This document shows, piece after piece, positions 1 to 6,833 of a stretch of 17,770 nucleotides of DNA. The notes under the pieces are model-generated. The model was given only the letters and a program-made list of their open reading frames with translations. It was not told the DNA's origin and did not search any database. Origin of the DNA: an uncultured Dorea sp. (GTDB lineage Bacteria > Bacillota > Clostridia > Lachnospirales > Lachnospiraceae). The stretch spans positions 1 through 17,770 of the forward strand of contig CAJUMF010000052.1 in NCBI GenBank assembly GCA_910586965.1. The letters are read 5' to 3'. The position numbers were made by a program, and so were the translations under genes. Each line of letters starts with the position of its first letter. The stretch's first letter is position 1.

Positions 1-277
1 ATTCAATTATCCAATCGATTCTTCAATACCATTTAAAGGATAACTAACAATTATCTTTCACTTTACTACACATAACTCCATTTTTTCCTCATTTTCTTGC
101 CTCCCAAGAACCCCTGCCTACCCCCATCTTTCTTCCCTATTATACCTTTTTCTTCCCTCTCCTACAACTCCGTCATTACATATTCTGCCATTTTTAGAGC
201 ATAAGCGGAAAATTTATTTATTTCCTCTCCATACACCCGTAAGTTTTTGTCGATTCGTGTGTCTTTATTATTGAGAC
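1..277. other. Gene-free left flank, pyrimidine-rich on the plus strand
   Basis: No coding region can be supported here. From about 61 to 175 the plus strand is strongly C/T-rich, so the minus strand is purine-rich. A minus-strand promoter-like pair lies at 139-167, and a very short minus-strand reading frame with a good ribosome binding site lies at 66-92. The last 30 bases before the LytTR gene contain TATTAT at 266-271, which could be its -10, although no convincing -35 is seen. The segment most likely holds divergent regulatory DNA between the LytTR gene and a gene left of the window. Confidence 0.4.
139..167 (-). promoter_or_regulatory. Possible leftward promoter (TTGTAG-17-TATAAT)
   Basis: Read on the minus strand, a perfect -10 hexamer TATAAT (139-144) is preceded by TTGTAG (162-167) with a 17-bp spacer. 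The -35 is only partly consensus. It would drive transcription out of the left edge of the window. The call rests on sequence match alone. Confidence 0.25.
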
Positions 278-304
278 ATGATTAAAACGCAAAGGAAAAA
301 GATA

Positions 305-757
305 ATGGATCTGATTAATGAAATAAACAAAAACATGATTAAAAAAGAAGTTCGCGCCTTTCTTGACACATATGGGCTCGACGGATTAAAACAAGCTATG
401 GATAATTACAGCAACTTACAGCAGCTATATCTCTGTAAGACTAAAAACACCACTTTCAAAATCCGCATCTGTGAAATCAATTATTTACAGATATGCGGGC
501 ATCTTATCACAATTTATACTGCGGACAACTGTTATCAGAAATACGGCTCTCTTAAGACAGAACTGGAAAGCCTGTCACAATATGGGTTTGTCAGATGCAC
601 CCAGAACCTCCTTGTTCCTTTGACAAAAATCCGGTCAATCGCTTATGACCGGATTACTCTGCTTGACGATACAACACTCCCTTTAAGCAAACGATATTCT
701 TCCCAGGTACTACTATCATTTAAGATTTATGAAAAGCAGACCTTCCAGTCAAAGTGA
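305..757 (+). CDS. Stand-alone LytTR-domain DNA-binding regulator
   Basis: A small cytoplasmic protein (150 aa from the chosen start) with a helical, charged N-terminal segment of about 40 residues and then a LytTR-like DNA-binding region over roughly residues 40-140. This region shows the family pattern of short beta strands: an ICEINYLQICGH stretch, then YGSLKTELESL, then FVRCTQNLLVPLTKIRSI. LytTR domains bind direct repeats upstream of target promoters. There is no receiver domain and no neighbouring histidine kinase, so it is not a classical two-component response regulator. The start at 305 is chosen because AAAGGA at 291-296 lies 8 bases before it; an in-frame ATG at 278 has no ribosome binding site. 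It converges on the DUF1847 gene. Targets are unknown; autoregulation or control of a gene left of the window is possible. Confidence 0.7.
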   Translation: MDLINEINKNMIKKEVRAFLDTYGLDGLKQAMDNYSNLQQLYLCKTKNTTFKIRICEINYLQICGHLITIYTADNCYQKYGSLKTELESLSQYGFVRCTQNLLVPLTKIRSIAYDRITLLDDTTLPLSKRYSSQVLLSFKIYEKQTFQSK

Positions 758-800
758 GCCGTCATATTTTTTAATTGCAACAAATTGTAATTCTGTATAT

Positions 801-894
801 TGGGAAATGCTGCTCAACACGCTATTCTGCTCCGTTGAGTCAACAGTTTTCCCATCAATCCACAGCTTTCAGCAGAAGAGCCAACCTTGCTCTT
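801..894. repeat. Nested inverted repeats in the convergent intergenic region
   Basis: TGGGAAA (801-807) pairs with TTTCCCA (848-854), and inside it CTCAAC (813-818) pairs with GTTGAG (834-839), giving a two-step hairpin of about 54 nt. A second hairpin follows: AAGAGC (876-881) with GCTCTT (889-894) and a 7-base loop. Neither is followed by a T tract on either strand, so they are not textbook intrinsic terminators. They lie between the convergent LytTR and DUF1847 genes and could be a bidirectional transcription end, a structured RNA or a remnant of a mobile sequence. Confidence 0.4.
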
Positions 895-957
895 AGCAAT
901 TCTTCGGGCAAAGCGTTACGTATCTAGCTTTAGAAAACTGCACTATATCGTCCTATC

Positions 958-1608
958 TTAACTTTCCTTCAGTTTCCCATAATAAGATTCACTCGTATAG
1001 AGAGCCGCTACCGGGTTATGCCCCATCACCCGGTCTTTCGCCACCAGTGTTGTAACCAGCGCCTCCGAGTATTTATAAAACAAGCTGTCATGCCCGACGC
1101 AAAGCCCCATGATAATATTCATGTCCGTCTTTTCTTTGTTCAGTATCTTTGCCTGCATCACCGGGTTGCACATATTCACTCCCACGTCGCAGCATTCCTC
1201 ACCAATCCCGACTTCGGCTTTCGGGACTGCGCCCACTTTACATGCCGCCCCATACACTTCAAAGCCATGAGATGTAAGAATATCTGTCAGAATCCTCGTC
1301 TCGCGTATGAGGCCCACGCAAGTTGCAATGCCAAGTTTTTTATAACCCATCCTCTTTGCAAATTCAATGATTTCCTGCACCCTGCACCACTTCATATATC
1401 CCTCATGCTCCACCTGGGCGGCTGTCTGCATGACTTTTAAATTATCTCCCTCATCATAGGTCTTCATCGTTTCTTCCTTGAACGATTCGTCCATATTCGT
1501 TGTCAGGCAGAAGGACGGATAGGTTTTGTCCATGGCATTGCAGTTTGTGACAGCGCAGTAAGCGCACGAAAGCTTTTTGTCCTGTGTTTGCTTTTCATTC
1601 GTATTCAT
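958..1608 (-). CDS. DUF1847 cysteine-rich, putative metal-binding protein
   Basis: A 216-residue cytoplasmic protein that I recognise as DUF1847, a family common in anaerobes with no established biochemical function. The N-terminus carries a cysteine cluster (C15, C18, C23, C34; CAYCAVTNC followed by PSFC) that looks like a metal or iron-sulfur site. Further cysteines are spread through the C-terminal half (ATCVGL, GEECCDVGVNMCNP, GLCVGHDSLF), several next to Gly, as in redox or metal-handling folds. GAGGAGA lies 8 bases before the ATG. It follows the FAD-Rieske oxidoreductase gene by 69 bp in the same direction, with no hairpin between, so they are probably co-transcribed. A redox or metal-related role is inferred from the cysteines and the neighbours only. 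Confidence 0.8.
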   Translation of the reverse strand: MNTNEKQTQDKKLSCAYCAVTNCNAMDKTYPSFCLTTNMDESFKEETMKTYDEGDNLKVMQTAAQVEHEGYMKWCRVQEIIEFAKRMGYKKLGIATCVGLIRETRILTDILTSHGFEVYGAACKVGAVPKAEVGIGEECCDVGVNMCNPVMQAKILNKEKTDMNIIMGLCVGHDSLFYKYSEALVTTLVAKDRVMGHNPVAALYTSESYYGKLKES

Positions 1609-1677
1609 TTCAATCTTCTCCTCATTCCTGTATATTTACTTTCATTATATACCATCTGAAATGAATGTCCACCGATA

Positions 1678-3051
1678 TTATGGCTGCCTTTCCCGCCTCT
1701 TGCAGTCCGTCTGTGCCGGGCCGTCAATCAGATGCCCCTCACTGTCAAACCGGGAACCATGGCAGGGGCAGTCGTAGCTTTCCCCGTCCGGGTTCCATTC
1801 AAGCCGGCATCCCATGTGAGGGCAGTTTTGTACAATCTTTTTATTGCCGGAAGGCAGGATATGCTTTGCAAGTCCTTTCACCGTATGCGCGCCGTGTACC
1901 GCCAGCCCTTTCGCCGCCTGTGCCGTAAAGTGCCTCTGGGGCAAAAAAATATCCGCCTCCTGGCATTCCCGCCCGCTAATCATTGCCGTCAGGATGCGGG
2001 CGCTCGCCATTGCCGTAGTCATCCCCCATTTTCCAAAGCCTGTCGCCACATACCAATTGGGTTTCCGCGCGGAAAATCTGCCGATATAGGGCAGCCCGTC
2101 CAGTGTCATGCAGTCCTGCGCCGACCACTTAAGCACTTCCCTGCTCCCCGGATAGATTTCCTGCGCCTTTCTGCGAAGGAACTCATATCTGCATCCTGCG
2201 CCCGGCTTGTTCCCCTGATTAAGCCCCGTCCGATGACTGCCTCCGCCAAGCAGCAGCAAATCTCTGCAGGGGCGGATGGAAAGCCCGTCCGGGTCAATTC
2301 CAAGATACATGCCCTCCGGTCTTCCTGCCCCTTCAAGCGCCGTCACATAACTCCGCTCCTGATACATTCTGGCAAAATAGTATCCCGGTACGTTGATAAA
2401 TGGAAAATGTGCCGCAAATACAATATGCTCTGCTGTAACGGTTCCCAGTGCAGTCTCCACTCTCCTGTCCCCCGCCTTCAGGACTTTCGTCTGTTCGTAC
2501 ACCTCGATTTCCTCCGCAATTCCAGCCAAGAACTTAAGAGGATGGAACCGCGCCTGATTTTCGAACTTTGTCACGCCCGCCACCCAAAAAGGCAGCTCGC
2601 ACTCCGTCCCAAAAGACGCCCGGATACCCAGCGAGGCTGCCACCTCCGCCTCCTGTTTCAGAAGTTCTGACCCGGTACGGGAATACAGGTATGCCGGGCA
2701 TCTGACAAAATCACAGTCAATCCCTTTTTCCGAAATCAGCCTTTCGTACTCCCCGATTGCCGTTTCATTTACATTGGCATAATGCTCTGCCATCCGGCTG
2801 CCAAACATCTTGATAATCCGCGCATATACCAGATTATGCTGGGATGTTATCTTCGCCGTAGTGTTCTTCGTCTGCCCGCTCCCGATTCTGTCCGCCTCCA
2901 GGACAACCGACCGGATGCCCGCCTGGTTCAGGTAATATGCTGTCAGAATCCCTGCAAGCCCTGCTCCGATAACGACAACCGGTATCTCCATGTCTCCCGG
3001 GAGCGGCTCCCGTTTCCTTAATTTAACCTCTTCTGTCCAGATTGATTGCAT
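1678..3051 (-). CDS. FAD-dependent oxidoreductase with C-terminal Rieske [2Fe-2S] domain
   Basis: A 457-residue two-domain redox protein. The N-terminal part is a DAO/glycine-oxidase-like FAD fold: the dinucleotide-binding motif GAGLAG is at residues 29-34, with an acidic residue (E52) ending the second strand. A late FAD-contact segment, YVATGFGKWGMTTAMASARIL, precedes the linker. The last ~50 residues form a Rieske domain with ligands C410-x-H412 and C428-x-x-H431. Such fusions pass electrons between FAD and the 2Fe-2S cluster; substrate and partner are unknown. GGAGG lies just before the ATG at 3051. The upstream rubrerythrin gene ends in a terminator, so this gene probably has its own promoter or depends on read-through. 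Its base composition looks clearly more GC-rich than that of the sugar operon. Co-location with peroxide-defence genes suggests a redox-stress role, which is inference. Confidence 0.85.
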   Translation of the reverse strand: MQSIWTEEVKLRKREPLPGDMEIPVVVIGAGLAGILTAYYLNQAGIRSVVLEADRIGSGQTKNTTAKITSQHNLVYARIIKMFGSRMAEHYANVNETAIGEYERLISEKGIDCDFVRCPAYLYSRTGSELLKQEAEVAASLGIRASFGTECELPFWVAGVTKFENQARFHPLKFLAGIAEEIEVYEQTKVLKAGDRRVETALGTVTAEHIVFAAHFPFINVPGYYFARMYQERSYVTALEGAGRPEGMYLGIDPDGLSIRPCRDLLLLGGGSHRTGLNQGNKPGAGCRYEFLRRKAQEIYPGSREVLKWSAQDCMTLDGLPYIGRFSARKPNWYVATGFGKWGMTTAMASARILTAMISGRECQEADIFLPQRHFTAQAAKGLAVHGAHTVKGLAKHILPSGNKKIVQNCPHMGCRLEWNPDGESYDCPCHGSRFDSEGHLIDGPAQTDCKRRERQP

Positions 3052-3103
3052 TTTGCACCTCCGTTCTGCTGCATCCTGAAATTAGTATGCCCAAAAGTTT
3101 GAT

Positions 3104-3135
3104 AAATTAAAAAAGGAACGCCCCATCAGCGTTCC
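3104..3135 (-). terminator. Intrinsic terminator after rubrerythrin
   Basis: On the minus strand GGAACGC and GCGTTCC (3115-3121 and 3129-3135) form a perfect 7-bp GC-rich stem with a 7-base loop, followed at once by TTTTTT and further A/T. This is a textbook Rho-independent terminator, 32 bp beyond the rubrerythrin stop codon, and it separates the perR-hrb-rbr unit from the FAD-Rieske gene. Confidence 0.9.
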
Positions 3136-3166
3136 ATATTCTGCAAAACAATCTGTTTTAAATTTT

Positions 3167-3706
3167 CTAATAATTTTCCGCATGTACCTCAAAGTATGCC
3201 TGGGGATGGGCGCATGTCGGGCAGATTTCCGGCGCGTCTGTTCCAATGACGATATGTCCGCAGTTGCGGCACTCCCACACTTTGACTTCACTCTTTTTAA
3301 ATACTTCAGCCTGCTCTACATTCTTAAGCAGCGCACGGTAACGCTCCTCATGATGTTTCTCGATTGCCGCTACCAGGCGGAATTTTTCTGCCAGCTCGGG
3401 GAACCCTTCCTCCTCGGCGGTCCTGGCAAATCCTTCGTACATATCTGTCCATTCAAAGTTCTCCCCCTCGGCAGCAGCCGCAAGGTTCTGGGATGTATCT
3501 CCAATGCCCGCAAGCTCCTTGAACCACATCTTGGCATGTTCTTTCTCATTATCCGCTGTTTTGAGGAAAAGTGCCGCAATCTGCTCAAATCCCTCTTTTT
3601 TTGCCGCGGAGGCAAAATATGTATATTTGTTCCTCGCCTGAGACTCGCCTGCAAATGCCGCCTCTAAGTTCTTTTCTGTCTGTGTTCCAGCATACTTGTT
3701 GCTCAT
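3167..3706 (-). CDS. rbr: Rubrerythrin
   Basis: A 179-residue cytoplasmic non-haem iron peroxidase that reduces hydrogen peroxide in anaerobes with electrons from rubredoxin-type donors. Residues 10-130 form the four-helix ferritin-like diiron domain, with the ligand pattern E21, E54-x-x-H57 and E116-x-x-H119. The C-terminal rubredoxin domain has an iron site C146-x2-C149 and C162-x2-C165 (CRNCG and CPTCAHP). The length matches classical rubrerythrins. AGGAGG precedes the ATG. It follows the flavin reductase-rubredoxin fusion by 63 bp and ends at a strong terminator. The Hrb-type protein is a plausible electron donor, and PerR control from the boxes upstream of perR is likely if the three genes form one transcript. 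Confidence 0.95.
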   Translation of the reverse strand: MSNKYAGTQTEKNLEAAFAGESQARNKYTYFASAAKKEGFEQIAALFLKTADNEKEHAKMWFKELAGIGDTSQNLAAAAEGENFEWTDMYEGFARTAEEEGFPELAEKFRLVAAIEKHHEERYRALLKNVEQAEVFKKSEVKVWECRNCGHIVIGTDAPEICPTCAHPQAYFEVHAENY

Positions 3707-3769
3707 AATATCATCCTCCTGTTTTTCATTGTTATATTCATTACATCCTGCAATGCAAAGAATCCTGTT

Positions 3770-4387
3770 TTAAATGGTGACTTTCTCAAAGTCAGATGCC
3801 GGGTGCTTGCACAGCGGGCAGATGAAATCATCCGGCAGCGTCTCGCCCTCGTAAGTATACCCGCACACGGAGCAGCGCCATGCCGTCTTCCCCGCACCAG
3901 CTGTTTTCTGCGGTTTCGGCTTAATCTCTGACTGGTAAAATGCATAGGTGGCGGACGCCGCGTCAGAGAGGACCTCCATATCGTCCACCGAGGCGATAAA
4001 CAGCATGTGGCTCCCCAAATCAACCGTCTGCTCTACCGATGCGCTGATATAAGCATTCGTTCCTGCCGTAACATAGAAAAGCCCGTTGGCACTGCGCCTG
4101 CGGTCCGGGAAATCCGCAAATTTATCCGCATCCCTGCCGGACTGGAATCCAAAGCGGCGGAATGTGTCAAAATCAGCAGTTTCACTGAGGACAGAAATAT
4201 TGAATATTTTACTCTTCTGAATCATTTCCTGCGTGTAGTTCGATTTATTTACCGCGACACTGATTCGGTTCGGTTCACTGGTGACCTGAACGGCGGTATT
4301 GATAATGCACCCGTTATCCTTCCCTTCATATGCTGATGTAAGTACAAATAATCCATAGCTCATCTTATACATTGCTTTTTTGTCCAT
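3770..4387 (-). CDS. hrb: Flavin reductase-rubredoxin fusion (high-molecular-weight rubredoxin type)
   Basis: A 205-residue protein: residues 1-155 form a flavin-reductase-like FMN-binding domain (SYGLFVLTS near the start, NRISVAVNKSNYT in the middle, and a YISASVEQTVDLGSHMLFIA strand region). Residues 168-205 form a rubredoxin with C172-x2-C175 and C190-x2-C193. This is the layout of Hrb proteins of acetogens and clostridia, which carry electrons from reduced pyridine nucleotide or other donors to flavodiiron proteins and rubrerythrins. The start at 4387 is chosen because AGGAGG ends 7 bases before it; the same frame extends 37 codons further upstream (to 4498), but that stretch overlaps the end of perR and looks non-coding. 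It lies 71 bp after perR and 63 bp before rbr, so a shared peroxide-stress transcript is likely. Confidence 0.9.
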   Translation of the reverse strand: MDKKAMYKMSYGLFVLTSAYEGKDNGCIINTAVQVTSEPNRISVAVNKSNYTQEMIQKSKIFNISVLSETADFDTFRRFGFQSGRDADKFADFPDRRRSANGLFYVTAGTNAYISASVEQTVDLGSHMLFIASVDDMEVLSDAASATYAFYQSEIKPKPQKTAGAGKTAWRCSVCGYTYEGETLPDDFICPLCKHPASDFEKVTI

Positions 4388-4458
4388 AACGGCACCTCCT
4401 GATTTGTTCCTGCGCCATCTGCACACAGGCATTTTTACATATGTTCCGTTTTCCGGGC

Positions 4459-4833
4459 TTATGGCTGCCCGGTTTCTTTCTCCCTGCAAGAAGGACATAG
4501 ATAATAGACTTTCAAATCATAGTACAAAAAATCTCCTCCTACCTTCTCACTCAGAGCATCCGTTAAATCGTCAAATGAAATATCTGCCAGTTTCCCGCAG
4601 CGACGGCACACCAGATGGTCATGCCTCACTGCTCGGTCATATCTGTCCGGCATGTTCTCAACAAATATCTTGCGAATCAGGCCGGCATCCCACAGCTTGT
4701 TCACATTATTATATACTGTCGCGATTACTACTTTCGGATACCTGACTTTGAGCTCTGCAAAAATCTGTTCAACGGTCATATGCTCCATAGATGCGGTAAT
4801 AATGTGATATATTTCTTTCTCATACTTCGTCAT
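4459..4833 (-). CDS. perR: PerR-type peroxide-sensing Fur-family repressor
   Basis: A 124-residue Fur-family repressor. It has the winged-helix signature VVIATVYNNVNKLWDAGL (residues 35-52) and a structural zinc site C76-x2-C79 plus C113-x2-C116. All five regulatory metal ligands known from Bacillus subtilis PerR have counterparts: H18, D66, H71, H73 and D84 (KLAD, matching KIVD). The Asp at the last position points to PerR rather than Fur or Zur. In PerR proteins, iron-catalysed oxidation of the ligand histidines releases the repressor. The N-terminus is about 19 residues shorter than in B. subtilis. The ATG at 4833 is preferred because GGGGTGG precedes it; a GTG two codons upstream has no room for a ribosome binding site. 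Two Per-box-like palindromes upstream suggest autoregulation. Confidence 0.88.
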   Translation of the reverse strand: MTKYEKEIYHIITASMEHMTVEQIFAELKVRYPKVVIATVYNNVNKLWDAGLIRKIFVENMPDRYDRAVRHDHLVCRRCGKLADISFDDLTDALSEKVGGDFLYYDLKVYYLCPSCREKETGQP

Positions 4834-4860
4834 ATACACACCACCCCATATATCCAGTAA

Positions 4861-4875
4861 TTAGAATAATTCTAA
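4861..4875. promoter_or_regulatory. Per-box-like operator 1 (perfect palindrome)
   Basis: TTAGAATAATTCTAA is a perfect inverted repeat (7-1-7) and agrees at 12 of 14 defined positions with the known B. subtilis Per box TTATAATNATTATAA. It lies 28 bp upstream of the perR start, where a repressor would block the perR promoter or early elongation. Confidence 0.75.
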
Positions 4876-4880
4876 ATTTG

Positions 4881-4895
4881 TTATATTTATTCTAA
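4881..4895. promoter_or_regulatory. Per-box-like operator 2
   Basis: TTATATTTATTCTAA also matches the Per box at 12 of 14 defined positions, though its own symmetry is imperfect. Its centre is 20 bp from that of box 1, about two helical turns, so two dimers could sit on the same face. It overlaps the stop codon of marR. Confidence 0.6.
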
Positions 4896-5350
4896 TCTTG
4901 TTTCCAGTTTTTGTCAAGTGCATTTTCCTTTTCCATCTCATTTCCAAATATCGTATTAAATAAAGCAATATTATCCACCATCTGTTTCACCCTGTCACTT
5001 CCCATAATCGTAAGCGCACGGCTTTCCAGTTCCCGTAAGGGAGCAACCAGTCTGCGGGAATAGCCAATTCCTTTTTCCGTCAATTTAACCTGCTTTTCCC
5101 GGCGGTCTTCGCAGCCTGGGATAAGCTCCACATATCCCTCTTCCTTCAAAGAGCGGATTACGCTATTGACTGTCTGCTTGGTCAGCCCCGTACAGATGCA
5201 GATTTTTTTCTGCGTCATAGATTTTTGCCCATCCAATGTATACAGAACAAGCATCAGATAATAATTGATATTTCTTGACGCCGCCCAAGCGCTGTATAAT
5301 CCATTGGACTGCCCCCATATTCCCCACAATTTCTGTTCATCCGTAAGCAT
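4892..5350 (-). CDS. MarR-family transcriptional regulator
   Basis: A 152-residue winged-helix regulator. The recognition-helix region is TGLTKQTVNSVIRSLKEEGYVEL (about residues 54-76), followed by the typical wing EDRREKQVKLTEKG (81-94) with the conserved D-x-R. The ends are helical dimerisation segments. MarR proteins usually repress an adjacent efflux or enzyme gene and release DNA on binding a small ligand or on oxidation. AGGAGG precedes the ATG. The gene lies 114 bp after the MATE efflux gene in the same direction but has its own promoter, with a palindrome over the -10. It is the natural candidate regulator of the MATE pump, though the palindromes at the two promoters are not identical. 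Confidence 0.9.
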   Translation of the reverse strand: MLTDEQKLWGIWGQSNGLYSAWAASRNINYYLMLVLYTLDGQKSMTQKKICICTGLTKQTVNSVIRSLKEEGYVELIPGCEDRREKQVKLTEKGIGYSRRLVAPLRELESRALTIMGSDRVKQMVDNIALFNTIFGNEMEKENALDKNWKQD

Positions 5351-5377
5351 AATCTCTCCTCCTGTTTCATGATGTTA

Positions 5378-5412
5378 AATACTATTATAGTATTTATGCA
5401 TACCTTTATCAA
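5378..5412 (-). promoter_or_regulatory. marR promoter with overlapping perfect palindrome
   Basis: On the minus strand TTGATA (5407-5412) and TATAAT (5384-5389) are separated by 17 bp, a near-consensus sigma-A promoter with the marR start about 30 bp downstream. A perfect 8-1-8 inverted repeat, AATACTATTATAGTATT at 5378-5394, covers the -10 and the predicted start point. This is the expected place for an autorepressor operator. Confidence 0.7.
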
Positions 5413-5464
5413 GACTCCTCTGACTACGAATTACCCTGCAGGACTTTCACTTTAAAACATTACT

Positions 5465-6778
5465 TTAATTTATCAACGGCAAAATTTCCTGTCTGTCCAC
5501 ACGTTTCTTTAAAATGAGAGCCAGAACAGCCGACAAAATTCTTGCCCATACGGTACTCCACCAAATCATAATCTGCCCGCCGAGCAAAGGCGGCAAAACA
5601 AGCATCAGACCTAGCATGAACAGCGGCTCTATAAAGGTCAGTATATAAGAAAAAGCGCTCTTTTCCGTTGCATAAAAGCTTGCCGTTGTAATACGGAGAA
5701 TCGCAACGAAAGGTACGGAAACCAGAAAAATCGGCATAATCTTTGCAATCTCCATATTTACCTCGCTTGATGCTCCAAACAGGATACCAAGACTTCCTCT
5801 TGTCACATACATAATGATACAGCCAACAACAGACATTAAAAATGCAAATCCATAAGCTAATTTCCGTACATATTTCAGATCCGCCCAGTTTTTTTCGCCG
5901 TAGCACCGACTGATCAACGGCTGGCTCCCGTCGCCGACGCCCTGCAAAATCAGATAGATAATGCAGATTACATAGGCAATACACGCATAGGTGGCAATAG
6001 CCGGTTCACCGCCATAGGAAACAGAAAAGCGGTTGATAATGATAAGGGAGATATTGGGAGACATGGCAAGTCCAAAAGGAGCAATCCCAATCTTAATCAC
6101 AGAGGCCGATACCGCTCCCATTTTCGAAAAAGGAATCCGCAAGGTAAACTGCTTTTTCCTCAATAAATAAACCAGTGCAATCAGCATGGTAACGCCCTGT
6201 CCGATAATGGTCGCCCAAGCCGCTCCAGAGACACCCTGTTCCAACTCCCATACAAATACATAATCCAGAATCATATTTGTAACAAATCCTGCAATCATGG
6301 AAACCATTGCATAGAAAGAACCGCCATGATTTCGGATAAAAGGAACCAATCCCGTACCAATCACCTGCAGAGTTGCCCCCACGGCAATCACGGCAATATA
6401 TTCTTCTCCCAAAGAAAGTAGCTGACCGCTTGCTCCCAGCAATCTTAAAAGAGGACTGTTCAAAAGAAAGATTGAAAATGTCAGGATAATGCTCGAAATA
6501 ATCAAAAGCCATAACGCGCCCGCCGTATACGCTTTTGCCTCAGCCTCCTTCTTTTCCGCCTTATTGATAGAATAATAAATGGCGCCGCCCATGCCGATTC
6601 CAGTTCCAAGCGCTTGAATGACTGCTACAATCGGATAAGCAATATTTACAGCCGAAAGAGCCAAATCGCCAATACTGTTCCCAACAAAGAAACCATCTAC
6701 AATCGTATAAATCCCTGATAATGCAAAGGATAATACAGAAGGTATTACATATTTAAAAAAAGTTTTTACGTCACGCAT
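5465..6778 (-). CDS. MATE-family multidrug/toxin efflux transporter
   Basis: A 437-residue integral membrane protein of the MATE (MatE) family, which exports cationic drugs, dyes or metabolites using Na+ or H+ gradients. The N-terminus (FFKYVIPSVLSFALSGIYTIVDGFFVGN) is the typical first MATE helix pair with the conserved VDGFFVGN-like loop. About twelve hydrophobic segments follow, including the second-half signature around GEPAIATYACIAYV and GVGDGSQPLISRCYGEKN, close to the usual GxxxAxQPLxxxxxGA pattern. AAGGAGC lies about 10 bases before the ATG. It has a consensus promoter with two operator-like boxes and is followed by marR. The substrate cannot be read from sequence. Confidence 0.92.
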   Translation of the reverse strand: MRDVKTFFKYVIPSVLSFALSGIYTIVDGFFVGNSIGDLALSAVNIAYPIVAVIQALGTGIGMGGAIYYSINKAEKKEAEAKAYTAGALWLLIISSIILTFSIFLLNSPLLRLLGASGQLLSLGEEYIAVIAVGATLQVIGTGLVPFIRNHGGSFYAMVSMIAGFVTNMILDYVFVWELEQGVSGAAWATIIGQGVTMLIALVYLLRKKQFTLRIPFSKMGAVSASVIKIGIAPFGLAMSPNISLIIINRFSVSYGGEPAIATYACIAYVICIIYLILQGVGDGSQPLISRCYGEKNWADLKYVRKLAYGFAFLMSVVGCIIMYVTRGSLGILFGASSEVNMEIAKIMPIFLVSVPFVAILRITTASFYATEKSAFSYILTFIEPLFMLGLMLVLPPLLGGQIMIWWSTVWARILSAVLALILKKRVDRQEILPLIN

Positions 6779-6810
6779 TTGTTCTTCTGCTCCTTTTAAA
6801 ATTTTCTTTT

Positions 6811-6828
6811 TAGTCCGTACATGTACTA
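6811..6828. promoter_or_regulatory. Operator-like box A at the MATE start point
   Basis: TAGTCCGTACATGTACTA matches box B at 15 of 18 positions, is partly symmetric (TAGT...ACTA) and contains the perfect palindrome GTACATGTAC. It lies just downstream of the MATE -10, over the predicted transcription start. Confidence 0.6.
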
Positions 6829-6833
6829 TATTA

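Noticed and set aside
1732..2670. Long plus-strand open frame (312 codons) opposite the FAD-Rieske gene
   Set aside because: It is antisense to a gene with clear FAD and Rieske motifs; its translation is rich in Arg/Pro/His/Cys with no domain, as expected for a shadow in GC-rich coding DNA.
4453..4472. CCGGGC/GCCCGG hairpin at the end of perR as a terminator
   Set aside because: The stem overlaps the perR stop region and no U tract follows on the minus strand, so it is unlikely to separate perR from the next gene.
4388..4498. N-terminal extension of the flavin reductase-rubredoxin gene
   Set aside because: It overlaps the end of perR, has no ribosome binding site of its own and adds no recognisable sequence, while AGGAGG points to the ATG at 4387.
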